DNA of 64,000 bases from Siphonobacter curvatus (GCF_002943425.1 NZ_PTRA01000002.1:398812-462811); one strand, 5' to 3'; positions 20,103 through 28,668 are shown, numbered from the stretch's first letter. Notes: generated by a model from the sequence alone, not told the origin. Program-made: numbers and translations.

Positions 20103-20714
20103 TTAATTTTCGGGGAAAGGAAAACTCAACGCATTCGCTACCCAAAGAACACCTCCCACGACCCAAGCATTGCGGAGTTCCTTGAGCGAACGGGACAGCA
20201 GATTATAGACGCTCTGGTGGTTGAGTTGCATGATCTCCGCAATCTGATCGTGCGAGAGACCTTCGTAATAATGTAGAAAAATAATTTCCCGCTGCCGGGG
20301 AGACAGCGATTCCAGAGCTTTGGTCAGACGCAGATGATATTCTTCCTGGGTTTCCTGATGGATGAGCAGCGATTCTACCCCCAGCTCCTCACTACCTAAG
20401 GATTCCGGATACGCTTCGTGCGAATACCCCGATTGCTGCCGGTAAGATCGGTAGATTTTGTTTCGCAGGATGGCAAACAGGTAGGCTTTAATATCCTCGG
20501 GTTTCGGCAATGACTCGCGTCGGGTCCAGAGTTCTAGGAAAAGCTCCTGTAGTAAATCTTTGACGAGCTCCCGATCACGTTCCAGCTTTAGCCCGTAATT
20601 CAGCAGAGCCGCATAATACCACTCCGCTACCTGATTTAAGGCAGCCGAATCCCCCTGGCAAAGCTGTAGCCATACGTGCTGGGCCTCTAAGGAGTGGGGA
20701 TGCTGGGAAATCAA
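20103..20714 (-). CDS. ECF RNA polymerase sigma factor
   Basis: 203 residues. Region 2 is seen as LVKDLLQELFLELWTRR (about 49-65), and region 4 as LSPRQREIIFLHYYEGLSHDQIAEIM with a helix-turn-helix in HDQIAEIMQLNHQSVYNLLS. It is the FecI-type sigma that heads the ten-gene minus-strand unit, paired with the next gene fecR. It should direct transcription of susC and downstream genes when the transporter is loaded. Confidence 0.93.
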   Translation of the reverse strand: MISQHPHSLEAQHVWLQLCQGDSAALNQVAEWYYAALLNYGLKLERDRELVKDLLQELFLELWTRRESLPKPEDIKAYLFAILRNKIYRSYRQQSGYSHEAYPESLGSEELGVESLLIHQETQEEYHLRLTKALESLSPRQREIIFLHYYEGLSHDQIAEIMQLNHQSVYNLLSRSLKELRNAWVVGGVLWVANALSFPFPEN

Positions 20715-20890
20715 TGCTTAAACAGGGTTATGATTTCGCGGCAAGTTACTATAATTAACAAAAAAACACCATAAAGTGCAATTTATATCCAGTACTAAAT
20801 TTTCTTGATTTTCTGTAAAAGACGTTCTCCTCTCCTTTAGTCCTCACACGTTCAGAGGGGTGTTGGGCGTTTCTTCCCAGCATTGACAAA

Positions 20891-20922
20891 ATCAATTTTT
20901 CGATTAAAACTATCAATTTTTC
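20891..20922 (+). promoter_or_regulatory. Direct repeat upstream of the catalase gene, possible regulator site
   Basis: ATCAATTTTTC occurs at 20891-20901 and again at 20912-20922, exactly 21 bases apart, two helical turns, and about 60 bases before the catalase start. The spacing suits a dimeric regulator such as OxyR, but neither copy is an OxyR consensus, so this is only a suggestion. The 267-base gap holds no gene. Confidence 0.35.
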
Positions 20923-20981
20923 TTAACCATCGGGCGTGGTCACTTTTGTTCGGAAAACCAATTTAACCCCTTGTTTTACGC

Positions 20982-22460
20982 ATGGAAAACCAGAACAAAT
21001 TAACTACGGCTACGGGAACGCCCGTTCCGGACAATCAAAATGTACTGACGGCGGGGCCGCGGGGCCCGCTCTTGCTACAGGACTTTTGGTTTCTGGAAAA
21101 AATGGCTCACTTCGACCGTGAAGTTATTCCCGAGCGTCGCATGCACGCCAAGGGCTCGGGAGCGTACGGCACTTTTACCGTCACACACGACATTACGGCC
21201 TATACTAAAGCCGATCTCTTTTCCGAAATTGGGAAGAAAACTGAGCTGTTTATTCGCTTTTCGACCGTGGCTGGCGAACGGGGAGCCGCCGATGCCGAAC
21301 GCGACATTCGGGGTTTTGCCCTGAAATTCTATACCCAGCAGGGAAACTGGGACCTGGTCGGAAACAATACGCCCGTCTTCTTTTTCCGCGACCCGATGAA
21401 GTTTGCCGACCTGAATCACGTGGTTAAGCGTGATCCGCGAACGAATATGCACAATGCCGACAGTAACTGGGATTTCTGGACGCTGCTGCCCGAGGCTCTG
21501 CATCAGGTAACGATTGTGATGAGTGATCGGGGCATTCCCCGCACGTACCGGCACATGCACGGCTTCGGCAGTCACACCTACAGCTTCATCAATCACCAGA
21601 ACGAGCGTTTCTGGGTGAAGTTTCATTTCAGAAGTCAGCAGGGCATTGAAAACCTGACGAACGAACAGGCGGCTGAACTCATTGGTCAGGACCGGGAATC
21701 GCACCAACGCGACCTGTACGACAACATCGAGCAGGGGAACTATCCCAAATGGCAGTTCCTGGTACAGATCATGCCGGAAGCCGAGGCCCACACGTACGCC
21801 ATTCATCCCTTCGATCTCACCAAAGTCTGGCCGCATGCCGATTATCCGCTGATTCCCGTCGGTGCGTTTGAATTGAACCGGAATCCCGCTAATTACTTCG
21901 CGGAAGTAGAACAGGTTGCCTTTAATCCGGCCAACATTGTCCCCGGCATTGGCTATTCGCCCGATAAGATGTTGCAGGGGCGGTTGTTCTCGTACGGCGA
22001 TGCTCAACGGTACCGTCTGGGCGTGAATCATGCCCATATTCCGGTCAATGCCCCGAAGTGTCCGTTCCACGCTTTCCACCGCGACGGGGCCATGCGTACC
22101 GACGGTAACCACGGGTCAACAATTGCGTACCAACCCAATAGTTTTGGCCAGTGGCAGGAACAATCCGAATTTAAGGAGCCACCCCTGAAACTGAACGGCG
22201 ACGCGGATGCGTACGAGTTTAGGGAAGACGATACGGATTACTTCTCCCAGCCCGGCAATCTGTTCAGAAAGATGACTGAAGCCCAGAAACAGGTACTCTT
22301 CAGCAATACGGCAGCCGCTGTGGGTAAAGCCCAGCAATTCATTCAGGTACGCCACATCCGCAATTGTTACCAGGCCGACCCGGCTTACGGTACGGGCGTA
22401 GCTCAGGCCCTGGGGCTGGCGATGGAGGAGGTTAACCAGTTTACGCATCCTCAGTTATAA
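20982..22460 (+). CDS. katA: Heme catalase (small-subunit, clade 3 type)
   Basis: 492 residues, the usual length of a small-subunit monofunctional catalase, which splits hydrogen peroxide to water and oxygen in the cytoplasm. Seen: distal His55 in [12 protein letters not shown], the distal Asn in [24 protein letters not shown], and the proximal heme ligand Tyr338 in [14 protein letters not shown]. It ends 52 bases from the convergent oxyR gene and shares its terminator. Confidence 0.97.
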   Translation: MENQNKLTTATGTPVPDNQNVLTAGPRGPLLLQDFWFLEKMAHFDREVIPERRMHAKGSGAYGTFTVTHDITAYTKADLFSEIGKKTELFIRFSTVAGERGAADAERDIRGFALKFYTQQGNWDLVGNNTPVFFFRDPMKFADLNHVVKRDPRTNMHNADSNWDFWTLLPEALHQVTIVMSDRGIPRTYRHMHGFGSHTYSFINHQNERFWVKFHFRSQQGIENLTNEQAAELIGQDRESHQRDLYDNIEQGNYPKWQFLVQIMPEAEAHTYAIHPFDLTKVWPHADYPLIPVGAFELNRNPANYFAEVEQVAFNPANIVPGIGYSPDKMLQGRLFSYGDAQRYRLGVNHAHIPVNAPKCPFHAFHRDGAMRTDGNHGSTIAYQPNSFGQWQEQSEFKEPPLKLNGDADAYEFREDDTDYFSQPGNLFRKMTEAQKQVLFSNTAAAVGKAQQFIQVRHIRNCYQADPAYGTGVAQALGLAMEEVNQFTHPQL

Positions 22461-22461
22461 A

Positions 22462-22493
22462 AAAAAGCCAGTCGCAGCTACGACTGGCTTTTT
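22462..22493. terminator. Bidirectional terminator between catalase and oxyR
   Basis: A perfect 13-bp inverted repeat (22462-22474 with 22481-22493, loop CAGCTA). The arms start with AAAAA and end with TTTTT, so the hairpin plus U-tract works on both strands. Confidence 0.92.
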
Positions 22494-22512
22494 GTAATCC
22501 TATCACAAGTGA

Positions 22513-23421
22513 TTAAAGTTTGGCTTGAATAGCCGTCTCATACACCTCTACTATTTCCTGTTTTAGTGACTCGATCATTCGTCGCTTCACAAACGTTTTG
22601 GGCGTGATGATTCCGATCGAGCGGGTAGGTTCCGGGGCTTTGAAGGGTCGGATTTTCCGTTGTTGTTCTTTATTCAACTGGGTCAGAGCCAGCTCGGGAA
22701 GAATGGTAGCTCCGCCGTTTTCATCCACCAGTCGCCGTAAGGTTTCCAGACTGCCCGTATGAAATGCATAGGTGGGCTCCTCAGGCTGTTCCCTCTTTTT
22801 TTGGCACATCCGCAGTACTTCATCCCGCAAGCAGTGGCCTTCGTTGAGTACCCAGATTTCAGCCGGATCAATGTCTTCCGGTTTCAATGTTTTCTTCTGG
22901 GCCAATGGACTGGTAATGTCCACGTACGCTACTAACTTTTCCGTAAATAGCGGATGTTCCAGCAACTGGCTTTCGTTAAGCGGCGTGGAGACAATCCCGC
23001 AGTCAATCACACCCTGTTTGATTTTATGAATGATCTGGGCCGTGGTTTCTTCCCAAATTATGAGTTTAACTCCCGGATGTTTATTGCGAAACCGACTCAT
23101 CAGGCCAGGAATCAGGTACGGAGCCAGCGTCGTGATGACACCGATGTGCAACTCGCCAGCTAAGGCCCGTTGTTCCTGCTGAGCCACTTCCCTGATCCGA
23201 TAGTAATCGTCCAGCAGCAAACGTGCTTTTTCGATGATTTCCGTACCTATTTTGGTTGGCACCACGGGATTTCTTTCAAAAAGCTTTACGCCCAGTACGT
23301 CTTCCAGCTTTTGAAGCTGAAGACTGAGCGTCGGTTGCGTTACAAAACAATGGGTAGCGGCTTTATTGAAACTCCGGTAGGTATCTACGGCCACCAGGTA
23401 TTCGAGCTGTACGATTGTCAT
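22513..23421 (-). CDS. oxyR: OxyR-type LysR peroxide regulator
   Basis: 302 residues from MTIVQLEYLVAVD. The longer frame to 23577 adds a non-conserved leader and is rejected. The LysR helix-turn-helix is at about 16-50 (FNKAATHCFVTQPTLSLQLQ). The segment GHCLRDEVLRMC carries Cys197 and Cys206, with the same motif and spacing as the disulfide-forming Cys199/Cys208 of E. coli OxyR. It should sense hydrogen peroxide and control the convergent catalase. Confidence 0.93.
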   Translation of the reverse strand: MTIVQLEYLVAVDTYRSFNKAATHCFVTQPTLSLQLQKLEDVLGVKLFERNPVVPTKIGTEIIEKARLLLDDYYRIREVAQQEQRALAGELHIGVITTLAPYLIPGLMSRFRNKHPGVKLIIWEETTAQIIHKIKQGVIDCGIVSTPLNESQLLEHPLFTEKLVAYVDITSPLAQKKTLKPEDIDPAEIWVLNEGHCLRDEVLRMCQKKREQPEEPTYAFHTGSLETLRRLVDENGGATILPELALTQLNKEQQRKIRPFKAPEPTRSIGIITPKTFVKRRMIESLKQEIVEVYETAIQAKL

Positions 23422-23598
23422 GGGAGTAAACGACTTGAGTATGAATGGGTATTTCGCCGAAAATGAAAGGAACGGTAGCAACGGAGGAGTCGTAAATAAG
23501 CTGGAGGACCGGACTACACCTGAGAAATGACAGATTGGGTAGGCTTCAAAAGCAAGCGGTACGTTACTACCGTTCATTGAACGGATGTCATGCCCCTC

Positions 23599-24318
23599 TC
23601 ACTCCTTCCAGATTTCCTTACCCAGAAAACGATTCCCAAACACGGCCGTACCGATGCGTACCAGGTTGGAGCCTTCGGCGATAGCTAATTCCAGATCCTG
23701 ACTCATGCCCATGGAAAGTTCCAGGGACGAAATCCCATCCAACCCTTCCGCCAGGAGTTGATCTCTGGTCTGGCGAAGTAAGGCCAGGGAAGGACGCATC
23801 TTTTCCTTTTCAACATCCAGCAGTCCAATGGTCATTAAACCTTTGATCCGGAGCGTATCGAGGGGTCGGATCGCTTTGATAAAGTTCAGAACCTCCGCGG
23901 GATTTAGTCCGTATTTGCTGGTTTCGTAGGAAGTGTTGACCTGAATGTACACCTCCAGCGATTTACCCAGTTTTTGCAGCTGCTGGTCGAGTTGTTGAGC
24001 GACGGCCAGCCGATCTAATGACTGGATGCAGGAGACGTACTTAAGCACCTCTTTGATTTTGTTGGTTTGTAAGTGACCGATGAAATGCCGCTCGATGGGA
24101 AGATGCTCTAGCTCTGCCTGTTTGTCGCGTAATTCCTGGACTTTGTTTTCACCGATAAGCGTTTCACCCGCTTCAATCGCCAATCGAATTTGATCGGCGG
24201 GTACTGTTTTGGTGGCCAGCAAGAGGCGTACTTCAGCTACGGTCCGGCCCGACTCCTGACAGGCTTTCTGGATTCGCTGACGAACCGTTTGCAGGTTTTC
24301 GACAATGGACGTATGCAT
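23599..24318 (-). CDS. YggS/PROSC-family PLP homeostasis protein
   Basis: 239 residues, a single TIM barrel of the alanine-racemase fold without the second domain. The PLP-binding lysine is Lys37 in LLATKTV; GENKVQEL, HFIGHLQTNK and LSMGMSQDLELAIAEGSNLVRIGTAVFG are family signatures. It binds and buffers pyridoxal phosphate in the cytoplasm. It lies about 180 bases upstream of oxyR on the same strand and faces away from the MocR regulator at 24671. Confidence 0.95.
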   Translation of the reverse strand: MHTSIVENLQTVRQRIQKACQESGRTVAEVRLLLATKTVPADQIRLAIEAGETLIGENKVQELRDKQAELEHLPIERHFIGHLQTNKIKEVLKYVSCIQSLDRLAVAQQLDQQLQKLGKSLEVYIQVNTSYETSKYGLNPAEVLNFIKAIRPLDTLRIKGLMTIGLLDVEKEKMRPSLALLRQTRDQLLAEGLDGISSLELSMGMSQDLELAIAEGSNLVRIGTAVFGNRFLGKEIWKE

Positions 24319-24670
24319 AGTTATAGAATTCTTCGAGATAGGATCAAATGCGTATAAACCTTCACCTGACTACCCGCACTGAAACCACTGGTTTAGCCTT
24401 TACGGGTGGTAACGCCTTCTACCAATAGCTTAAAAGGTTAATCTTTCGATGAATAAGCAAGTAGTACCCAGCGGTATAGCAAGGAGGATGCTGAGCCGCC
24501 ACTCGATCCTTTACGTTTCTGCGGGCCTACTTGCTGGTATTCATCCATGGGTTCACTAGCATGGCAATTCTTCACTATTGATAATATGCGTTGGAGCAGG
24601 TCTTTTTACTACCGCAACAAAGGTTGCGTATATTTGGCCTAGCTATCTCCTCCAGTTTTAACAAATACAC
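24319..24670. other. Divergent intergenic region between yggS and the MocR-type regulator
   Basis: 352 bases with no ORF of interest. It holds the promoter site described at 24614-24636; elsewhere I see nothing specific. Confidence 0.5.
24614..24636 (+). promoter_or_regulatory. Candidate promoter and operator of the MocR-type regulator
   Basis: GCAAC (24614-24618) and GTTGC (24623-24627) form a small palindrome directly followed by TATATTTG (24629-24636), an exact match to the Bacteroidota -7 element TAnnTTTG, 34 bases before the ATG. No good -33 TTG was found. A MocR protein often represses its own promoter; binding here is inference. Confidence 0.5.
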
Positions 24671-26116
24671 ATGGGCCAGTTAAGACCATGGACACTTGGT
24701 TTATCCCTTAATTGGGAGGATTCAAAAGCCATTTACCTACAAATTGCGGATTACCTCAGGCAGGAAATTCAGAAAGGCCGACTACTCCCCAACACGGCTT
24801 TGCCGGGCAGTCGTAGTCTGGCGGAGCAACTTCAGGTCAATCGCAAAACCGTAGTCGAAGCCTACGAACAGCTCCTAGCCGAGGGCTGGCTGGAAAGTCG
24901 GCATAAAAGCGGCACGTTCGTTTCTCCACAACTCCCGCAAAAACTGGCGGATCAGGGTCGGGTTACCCAGAAGCCTTCGGCCAATCGTTCTTCGGGACCG
25001 GCGACCACCCTCTCCCCGAAAGTTCCCGTAATCGCGGTGTCCGATGGCATTCCGGATGTTCGACTGGCTCCGCTGGATGAGTTATCGAGGGCTTATCGGC
25101 GTATTTTTAATCAAAAAGCCCGCTGGCGATTGATGGGGTACAGCAGTGAACTGGGCAATGAGCTGCTTCGGGAAAACATCGCTCACATGCTTTCGCAGTA
25201 CCGGGGCATTCCGGTACAAGCGGATGAAATTCTCATTACCCGGGGAAGCCAGATGGCCCTGTACCTAACCGCCTTGTCTCTGATTCAGCCGGGCGATGTG
25301 GTACTGATTGAAAACCCCGGTTACGCCCCCGCTTGGCAGGTTTTGCGACAGGCGGGGGCACAACTGATCCCGATTCCAGTGGATGACGAAGGGATTCAGA
25401 TTGAAGCCGTAGAAAGCGTCTGTCGGCGTACCCCCGTCAAAGCCCTGCTGACGACACCCCAGCACCAGTTTCCCACGACCGTTACCCTCAAAGCGGATCG
25501 GCGAATGGCCCTGCTGGAGTTGTCGCATCAGTATGGTTTCACCATTATTGAGGATGATTACGACCATGAGTTCCATTACGGGACCAAGGTTCCTTTGCCG
25601 CTGGCGAGTTATGCTCATGGCGGACCTATCATTTACATCAGTTCGCTGAGTAAACTCATTGCTCCGGCCGTTCGCATTGGTTTTGTGACGGGGCCACCGG
25701 CTTTTATTCAGGCCGCCGCCGCCCTTCGTTCCATTATTGACCGCCAGGGAGACAATGTACTGGAACAGGCGGTGGCAGAGTTGATGCAAGCGGGAGAAAT
25801 TCAGAAACACGCCCGCCGGGCCCTGAATGTGTACCGCCAAAGGCACGCTCAAACCCACCAGTTTTTGCAACAGTATCTGGCCGATGTCCTTACTTATCGG
25901 GTACCCGAAGGGGGACTCGCCTACTGGATTCGTTTCAATGACAACCGAAATATTCCTGAACTGACCAAACAGCTACAACAGCAGGGCGTCAGCGTCATTA
26001 ATACCGATGCGTTTTCGTACGAGGGTACGGGCCTGAATGCCCTCCGCATCGGCTTTGCTTCGCTGACCAGTCCGGAAATGGAACAGGTGCTACAGGTGTT
26101 ACAAAAAACGCTCTAA
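24671..26116 (+). CDS. MocR/PdxR-type regulator: GntR DNA-binding domain fused to an aminotransferase domain
   Basis: 481 residues. The N-terminal winged helix (about 15-80) reads IYLQIADYLRQEIQKGRLLPNTALPGSRSLAEQL..NRKTVVEAYEQL. Residues 115-480 form a fold-type I aminotransferase domain; Lys328 in SSLSKLIAPAVRIGF is the expected PLP lysine and EDDYDHEFHY the cofactor-binding Asp region. Members sense PLP or amine ligands and commonly control vitamin B6 genes. None of the pdx synthesis genes is in the window; the neighbour yggS is a PLP-binding protein. Confidence 0.92.
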   Translation: MGQLRPWTLGLSLNWEDSKAIYLQIADYLRQEIQKGRLLPNTALPGSRSLAEQLQVNRKTVVEAYEQLLAEGWLESRHKSGTFVSPQLPQKLADQGRVTQKPSANRSSGPATTLSPKVPVIAVSDGIPDVRLAPLDELSRAYRRIFNQKARWRLMGYSSELGNELLRENIAHMLSQYRGIPVQADEILITRGSQMALYLTALSLIQPGDVVLIENPGYAPAWQVLRQAGAQLIPIPVDDEGIQIEAVESVCRRTPVKALLTTPQHQFPTTVTLKADRRMALLELSHQYGFTIIEDDYDHEFHYGTKVPLPLASYAHGGPIIYISSLSKLIAPAVRIGFVTGPPAFIQAAAALRSIIDRQGDNVLEQAVAELMQAGEIQKHARRALNVYRQRHAQTHQFLQQYLADVLTYRVPEGGLAYWIRFNDNRNIPELTKQLQQQGVSVINTDAFSYEGTGLNALRIGFASLTSPEMEQVLQVLQKTL

Positions 26117-26536
26117 GCTATTGGGATTTAGCCGGCATGGTATCCGTCTCGTTACAAACGGAACCGATTGTCCGACGGCTTTCCGCGGATCATATCCAGC
26201 AAGTACAGTTACTAGGATATAAAACGGTAGCAGTACGAATAGCATCCATTTTGTATAGAGCATGAGGGGAACTAGAAAGGAAGCCCTGGAAAGTCGTACA
26301 ATCGCTTCCAGATCGCCCGTAATGTTGGGTATACTTTTCATGGCTTTACGGGAAAATGGTGGTTTATTTTATAGAGTATGATGTCGATTGTACTAGGGCT
26401 GTTTTTTGTCCTGCTACGAAGGCTGGTCAGCAGCCTTTGCCCATTTCTTGGAAGAACATCTGCTTAGTTTTACTCTTACAGGGTTTCGTTATTCACCTAG
26501 ACTGGGTTTGGCTCCGTTGGCAAGGCTGGCTTGTAG

Positions 26537-26619
26537 CCCCTGAGCCTCTCCACGACTAACGACAGCCCGCTTTAGTCCACCGCGTTGCGGCTGTCGTAGG
26601 TCGTTCCGTTGCTCAGGGG
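26537..26619. repeat. Large interrupted palindrome (83-base stem-loop), REP-like or ncRNA
   Basis: Two 31-base arms (26537-26567 and 26589-26619) pair as 9 bp CCCCTGAGC/GCTCAGGGG, a symmetric 6-base internal loop, 5 bp ACGAC/GTCGT, a 2-base symmetric loop and 9 bp ACGACAGCC/GGCTGTCGT, around a 21-base loop. It has no T run. The form fits a REP/MITE-type element or a structured RNA; no transposase is near. Confidence 0.6.
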
Positions 26620-26786
26620 CGGGAGAGGTTTTCTTCTTCTGAAAGCTGATAAATATTTGACTAATTGTCAGAAGTTGATGGTTGTTAAATTTCAATCAAA
26701 ACTCTTCATGGACGGCAAACTGATCTATTTGTGTATACATCGAACCTCATACTCTGATAAAACAAACCTCCTATTATTCTATATAA

Positions 26787-26819
26787 AACGCAGCGTCAGG
26801 TTAGCCCTGACGCTGCGTT
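26787..26819 (-). terminator. Terminator after the DHDPS-like gene
   Basis: A perfect 14-bp stem (26787-26800 with 26806-26819) with a 5-base loop, starting 2 bases beyond the stop codon and followed on the minus strand by TTTTATATAG. Confidence 0.88.
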
Positions 26820-26820
26820 C

Positions 26821-27702
26821 CTAGAAACACGTCGCCAGAATGGCATTAAGTTGGGCTTTTTCCTCGATGGTCAGTTTAGCCAGAGGAGCCCGTAGTTCGC
26901 CACCACTTACGCCCTGCAGTTCCAGCCCGGCTTGAATGGCCCGCGGCAGGCCCTTTTGTACGATAAACTGAAGCAGATCAAACTGCTGGTAAAAAGCCTG
27001 TTGAGCCTGTGTCCATTGCCCTTGCTGAAAGGAGTCGAAAAGTTGAAGGTTCAGCTTTGGTATGAGGTTAGGAGCCGCCGTACACCAGCCCCGGGCACCC
27101 GCCGCCAGGGCTGACAAGGCCAACGGATTAGAACCGTTGAAAAAAGCGACCTCTTCGCCCAGATGCCGACGCAGATAATGCATCCGCTGCACATCCCCGG
27201 TGCTTTCCTTGATCATGGTCACGTTCGGAATCCGAAGCAGTCGTTTCAACAGAGCCGGCGACATGTCCACCCCTCCCGTAGCCGGATTATTGTAAGCCAT
27301 AATAGGAATGGAAAGAGACTGGGCTACGGTGTCGTAGTGGGCCACAATTTCGTCGTCGGTCAGCCGCCAGTAGCTCATGGGAATAATCATAACGGCCGTT
27401 GCTCCGGCCTTTTCGGCAAACTTGGCGTGGTACACGGTCCGTTCGGTCGTCAGGTTCGAAACACCTACCAGTACCGGAACCCGTCCGCCGACCTGCTGGA
27501 TGGTTGCTTCCGTCAAGGATTCTTTTTCTTCGTCCGTCAAATAGGGTAACACACCCGTGCTTCCCAGCGGAGCGATGCCGTGAGAGCCATTCACCACCAG
27601 TCGTTCCACCAGTGATTTAAATAAGCCCAGATCGACCTTTCCAGCGGTGTCGAAGGGAGTAATTGGATAGGCGATAACGCCGTGAAAGGGTACATTCGTC
27701 AT
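26821..27702 (-). CDS. Dihydrodipicolinate synthase/N-acetylneuraminate lyase family aldolase
   Basis: 293 residues from MTNVPFHGVIAYP; the frame continues to 27759 but overlaps the cupin gene there. The class I aldolase landmarks are YPITPF, GSTGVLPYLT (the usual GTTGE region), Tyr137 in YNNPATGG and Schiff-base Lys165 in MIKESTGD. The final step could be a dihydrodipicolinate, keto-deoxy acid or neuraminate lyase reaction; GST instead of GTTGE argues against true DapA. It follows a cupin gene by 46 bases and probably belongs to a small catabolic unit with it. Confidence 0.88.
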   Translation of the reverse strand: MTNVPFHGVIAYPITPFDTAGKVDLGLFKSLVERLVVNGSHGIAPLGSTGVLPYLTDEEKESLTEATIQQVGGRVPVLVGVSNLTTERTVYHAKFAEKAGATAVMIIPMSYWRLTDDEIVAHYDTVAQSLSIPIMAYNNPATGGVDMSPALLKRLLRIPNVTMIKESTGDVQRMHYLRRHLGEEVAFFNGSNPLALSALAAGARGWCTAAPNLIPKLNLQLFDSFQQGQWTQAQQAFYQQFDLLQFIVQKGLPRAIQAGLELQGVSGGELRAPLAKLTIEEKAQLNAILATCF

Positions 27703-27716
27703 ACGTAGTCTGCTAA

Positions 27717-27740
27717 GGCCGGGACCGAAACGCCCCGGCC
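27717..27740 (-). other. Short intercistronic hairpin between cupin and aldolase genes
   Basis: GGCCGGG (27717-27723) pairs with CCCGGCC (27734-27740), a GC-rich 7-bp stem without a T tail, within the 46-base gap of a two-gene unit. Confidence 0.45.
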
Positions 27741-27748
27741 GGGTGGGT

Positions 27749-28264
27749 TTAAAGGTCACGACCTTCTTCTTCGCGTAAGGCCACGCCTAGATTTTGCAAT
27801 TGGGGAGCGTTTTCGCAAGCCAGATATCGGGCTGGCTCGGTAGCACTCGTGTTCTGGTGCCGATGCCAGGCCCAGGAAGGAATGTAAACGGCGTCGCCCG
27901 CCTTCCATTCCACGCGTTCGCCTTCCACTTCCGTCCAGCCCTGTCCTTCCAGTACGTAAAGCACCGTTTCGTAGGTGTGCCGGTGGCGGTTGGTCAGCTG
28001 ATCGGGTAGCAATCCACCGATGGTCATGCTGACGTTCTGCGTGGGCAGATCGACGAAGAAAACCGGGTGCTTCCGCTCGGAAGAGAACTGATCATGGGCA
28101 CCCGCCTGCTCGACATTCCGGTGAATCAATTTTTCGGGACGCCGGAACACGGGACGTGCGTAGGTTTTGTGAAAATCGTTAGACGTGAATTTTTCGTCTT
28201 TGGGTGATGCAGTTTCCATAGGCCTTATTGATTCGTTACTAGTCATCGTTTCGTTGATTGACAT
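27749..28264 (-). CDS. Small cupin-domain protein
   Basis: About 171 residues if started at MSINETMTSN; ATGs at 28246 and 28219 are alternatives and the first residues are not conserved-looking. The cupin motifs are HRHTYETVLYVLEGQGW (motif 1, His, His and Glu ligands) and GDAVYIPSWAWHRHQN (motif 2, ligand His). It probably binds a metal and acts as a dioxygenase, isomerase or sensor on a small carboxylate. No signal peptide. It is the first gene of the pair with the aldolase. Confidence 0.82.
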   Translation of the reverse strand: MSINETMTSNESIRPMETASPKDEKFTSNDFHKTYARPVFRRPEKLIHRNVEQAGAHDQFSSERKHPVFFVDLPTQNVSMTIGGLLPDQLTNRHRHTYETVLYVLEGQGWTEVEGERVEWKAGDAVYIPSWAWHRHQNTSATEPARYLACENAPQLQNLGVALREEEGRDL

Positions 28265-28668
28265 CACAAAAGTGCAGGTGATTTGGACCCCACGAATCAT
28301 CCAGTTTATACAAATGTTACTGGTCCAGATTAAATCTTGATTATTGAGGATGGCAAGTTCTTCAGGCTGATTAGTAAATCACCCTCAGTATTGAGGCGTA
28401 GATATGAACCGGATAAGAGGAACCCGTCAGAATCCAGTTCCTCTTATCTGATCCTTACATAACCTAACTGATGCCCTCGTTTGCTTGCTCCTAAACTGAA
28501 TCTATATCTTCTGTACACAAGCGGGATCCTATGAATGAGAACGTACCAGAAATACTTCAGTAGTCACGATAGATTTTATTAATAGGTCCATTGATAAAAG
28601 AAAAATCATCAAAAAGATAATAGTTAGGATTCCTAACTACATTTGTCACGAACCTTTTACCAAGCAAC
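28265..28668. other. Divergent intergenic region between cupin and protoglobin genes
   Basis: About 400 bases. It holds a perfect 12-bp inverted repeat, GATAAGAGGAAC (28412-28423) with GTTCCTCTTATC (28437-28448), of unknown role, and the palindromic operator/promoter at 28621-28645. No gene seen. Confidence 0.55.
28621..28645 (+). promoter_or_regulatory. Palindromic operator overlapping the protoglobin promoter
   Basis: TAGTTAGGATTCCTAACTA (28621-28639) is a perfect palindrome around a single T. Its last two bases are the TA of TACATTTG (28638-28645), an exact Bacteroidota -7 element, 23 bases before the ATG at 28669. An operator placed between -33 and -7 normally means repression; the MarR protein encoded at the end of this cluster is the natural candidate (inference). 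Confidence 0.7.

Larger units (their letters stand above)
26117..26820. other. Gene-poor 700-base region with a large stem-loop
   Basis: No convincing gene. Short frames (26099-26341 minus, 26356-26559 plus) have no recognisable family and cross structured DNA. The region contains the 83-base stem-loop at 26537-26619 and the terminator at 26787-26819. Confidence 0.6.

Noticed and set aside
21075..22112. 345-residue frame antisense to the catalase gene
   Set aside because: It lies wholly within a well-supported catalase gene, shows no family motif, and reflects codon bias on the opposite strand.
26099..26341. 80-residue minus-strand frame with one hydrophobic segment
   Set aside because: It overlaps the end of the MocR gene and has no recognisable family or promoter.
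26356..26559. 67-residue plus-strand frame
   Set aside because: It runs into the 83-base stem-loop and has no family features.
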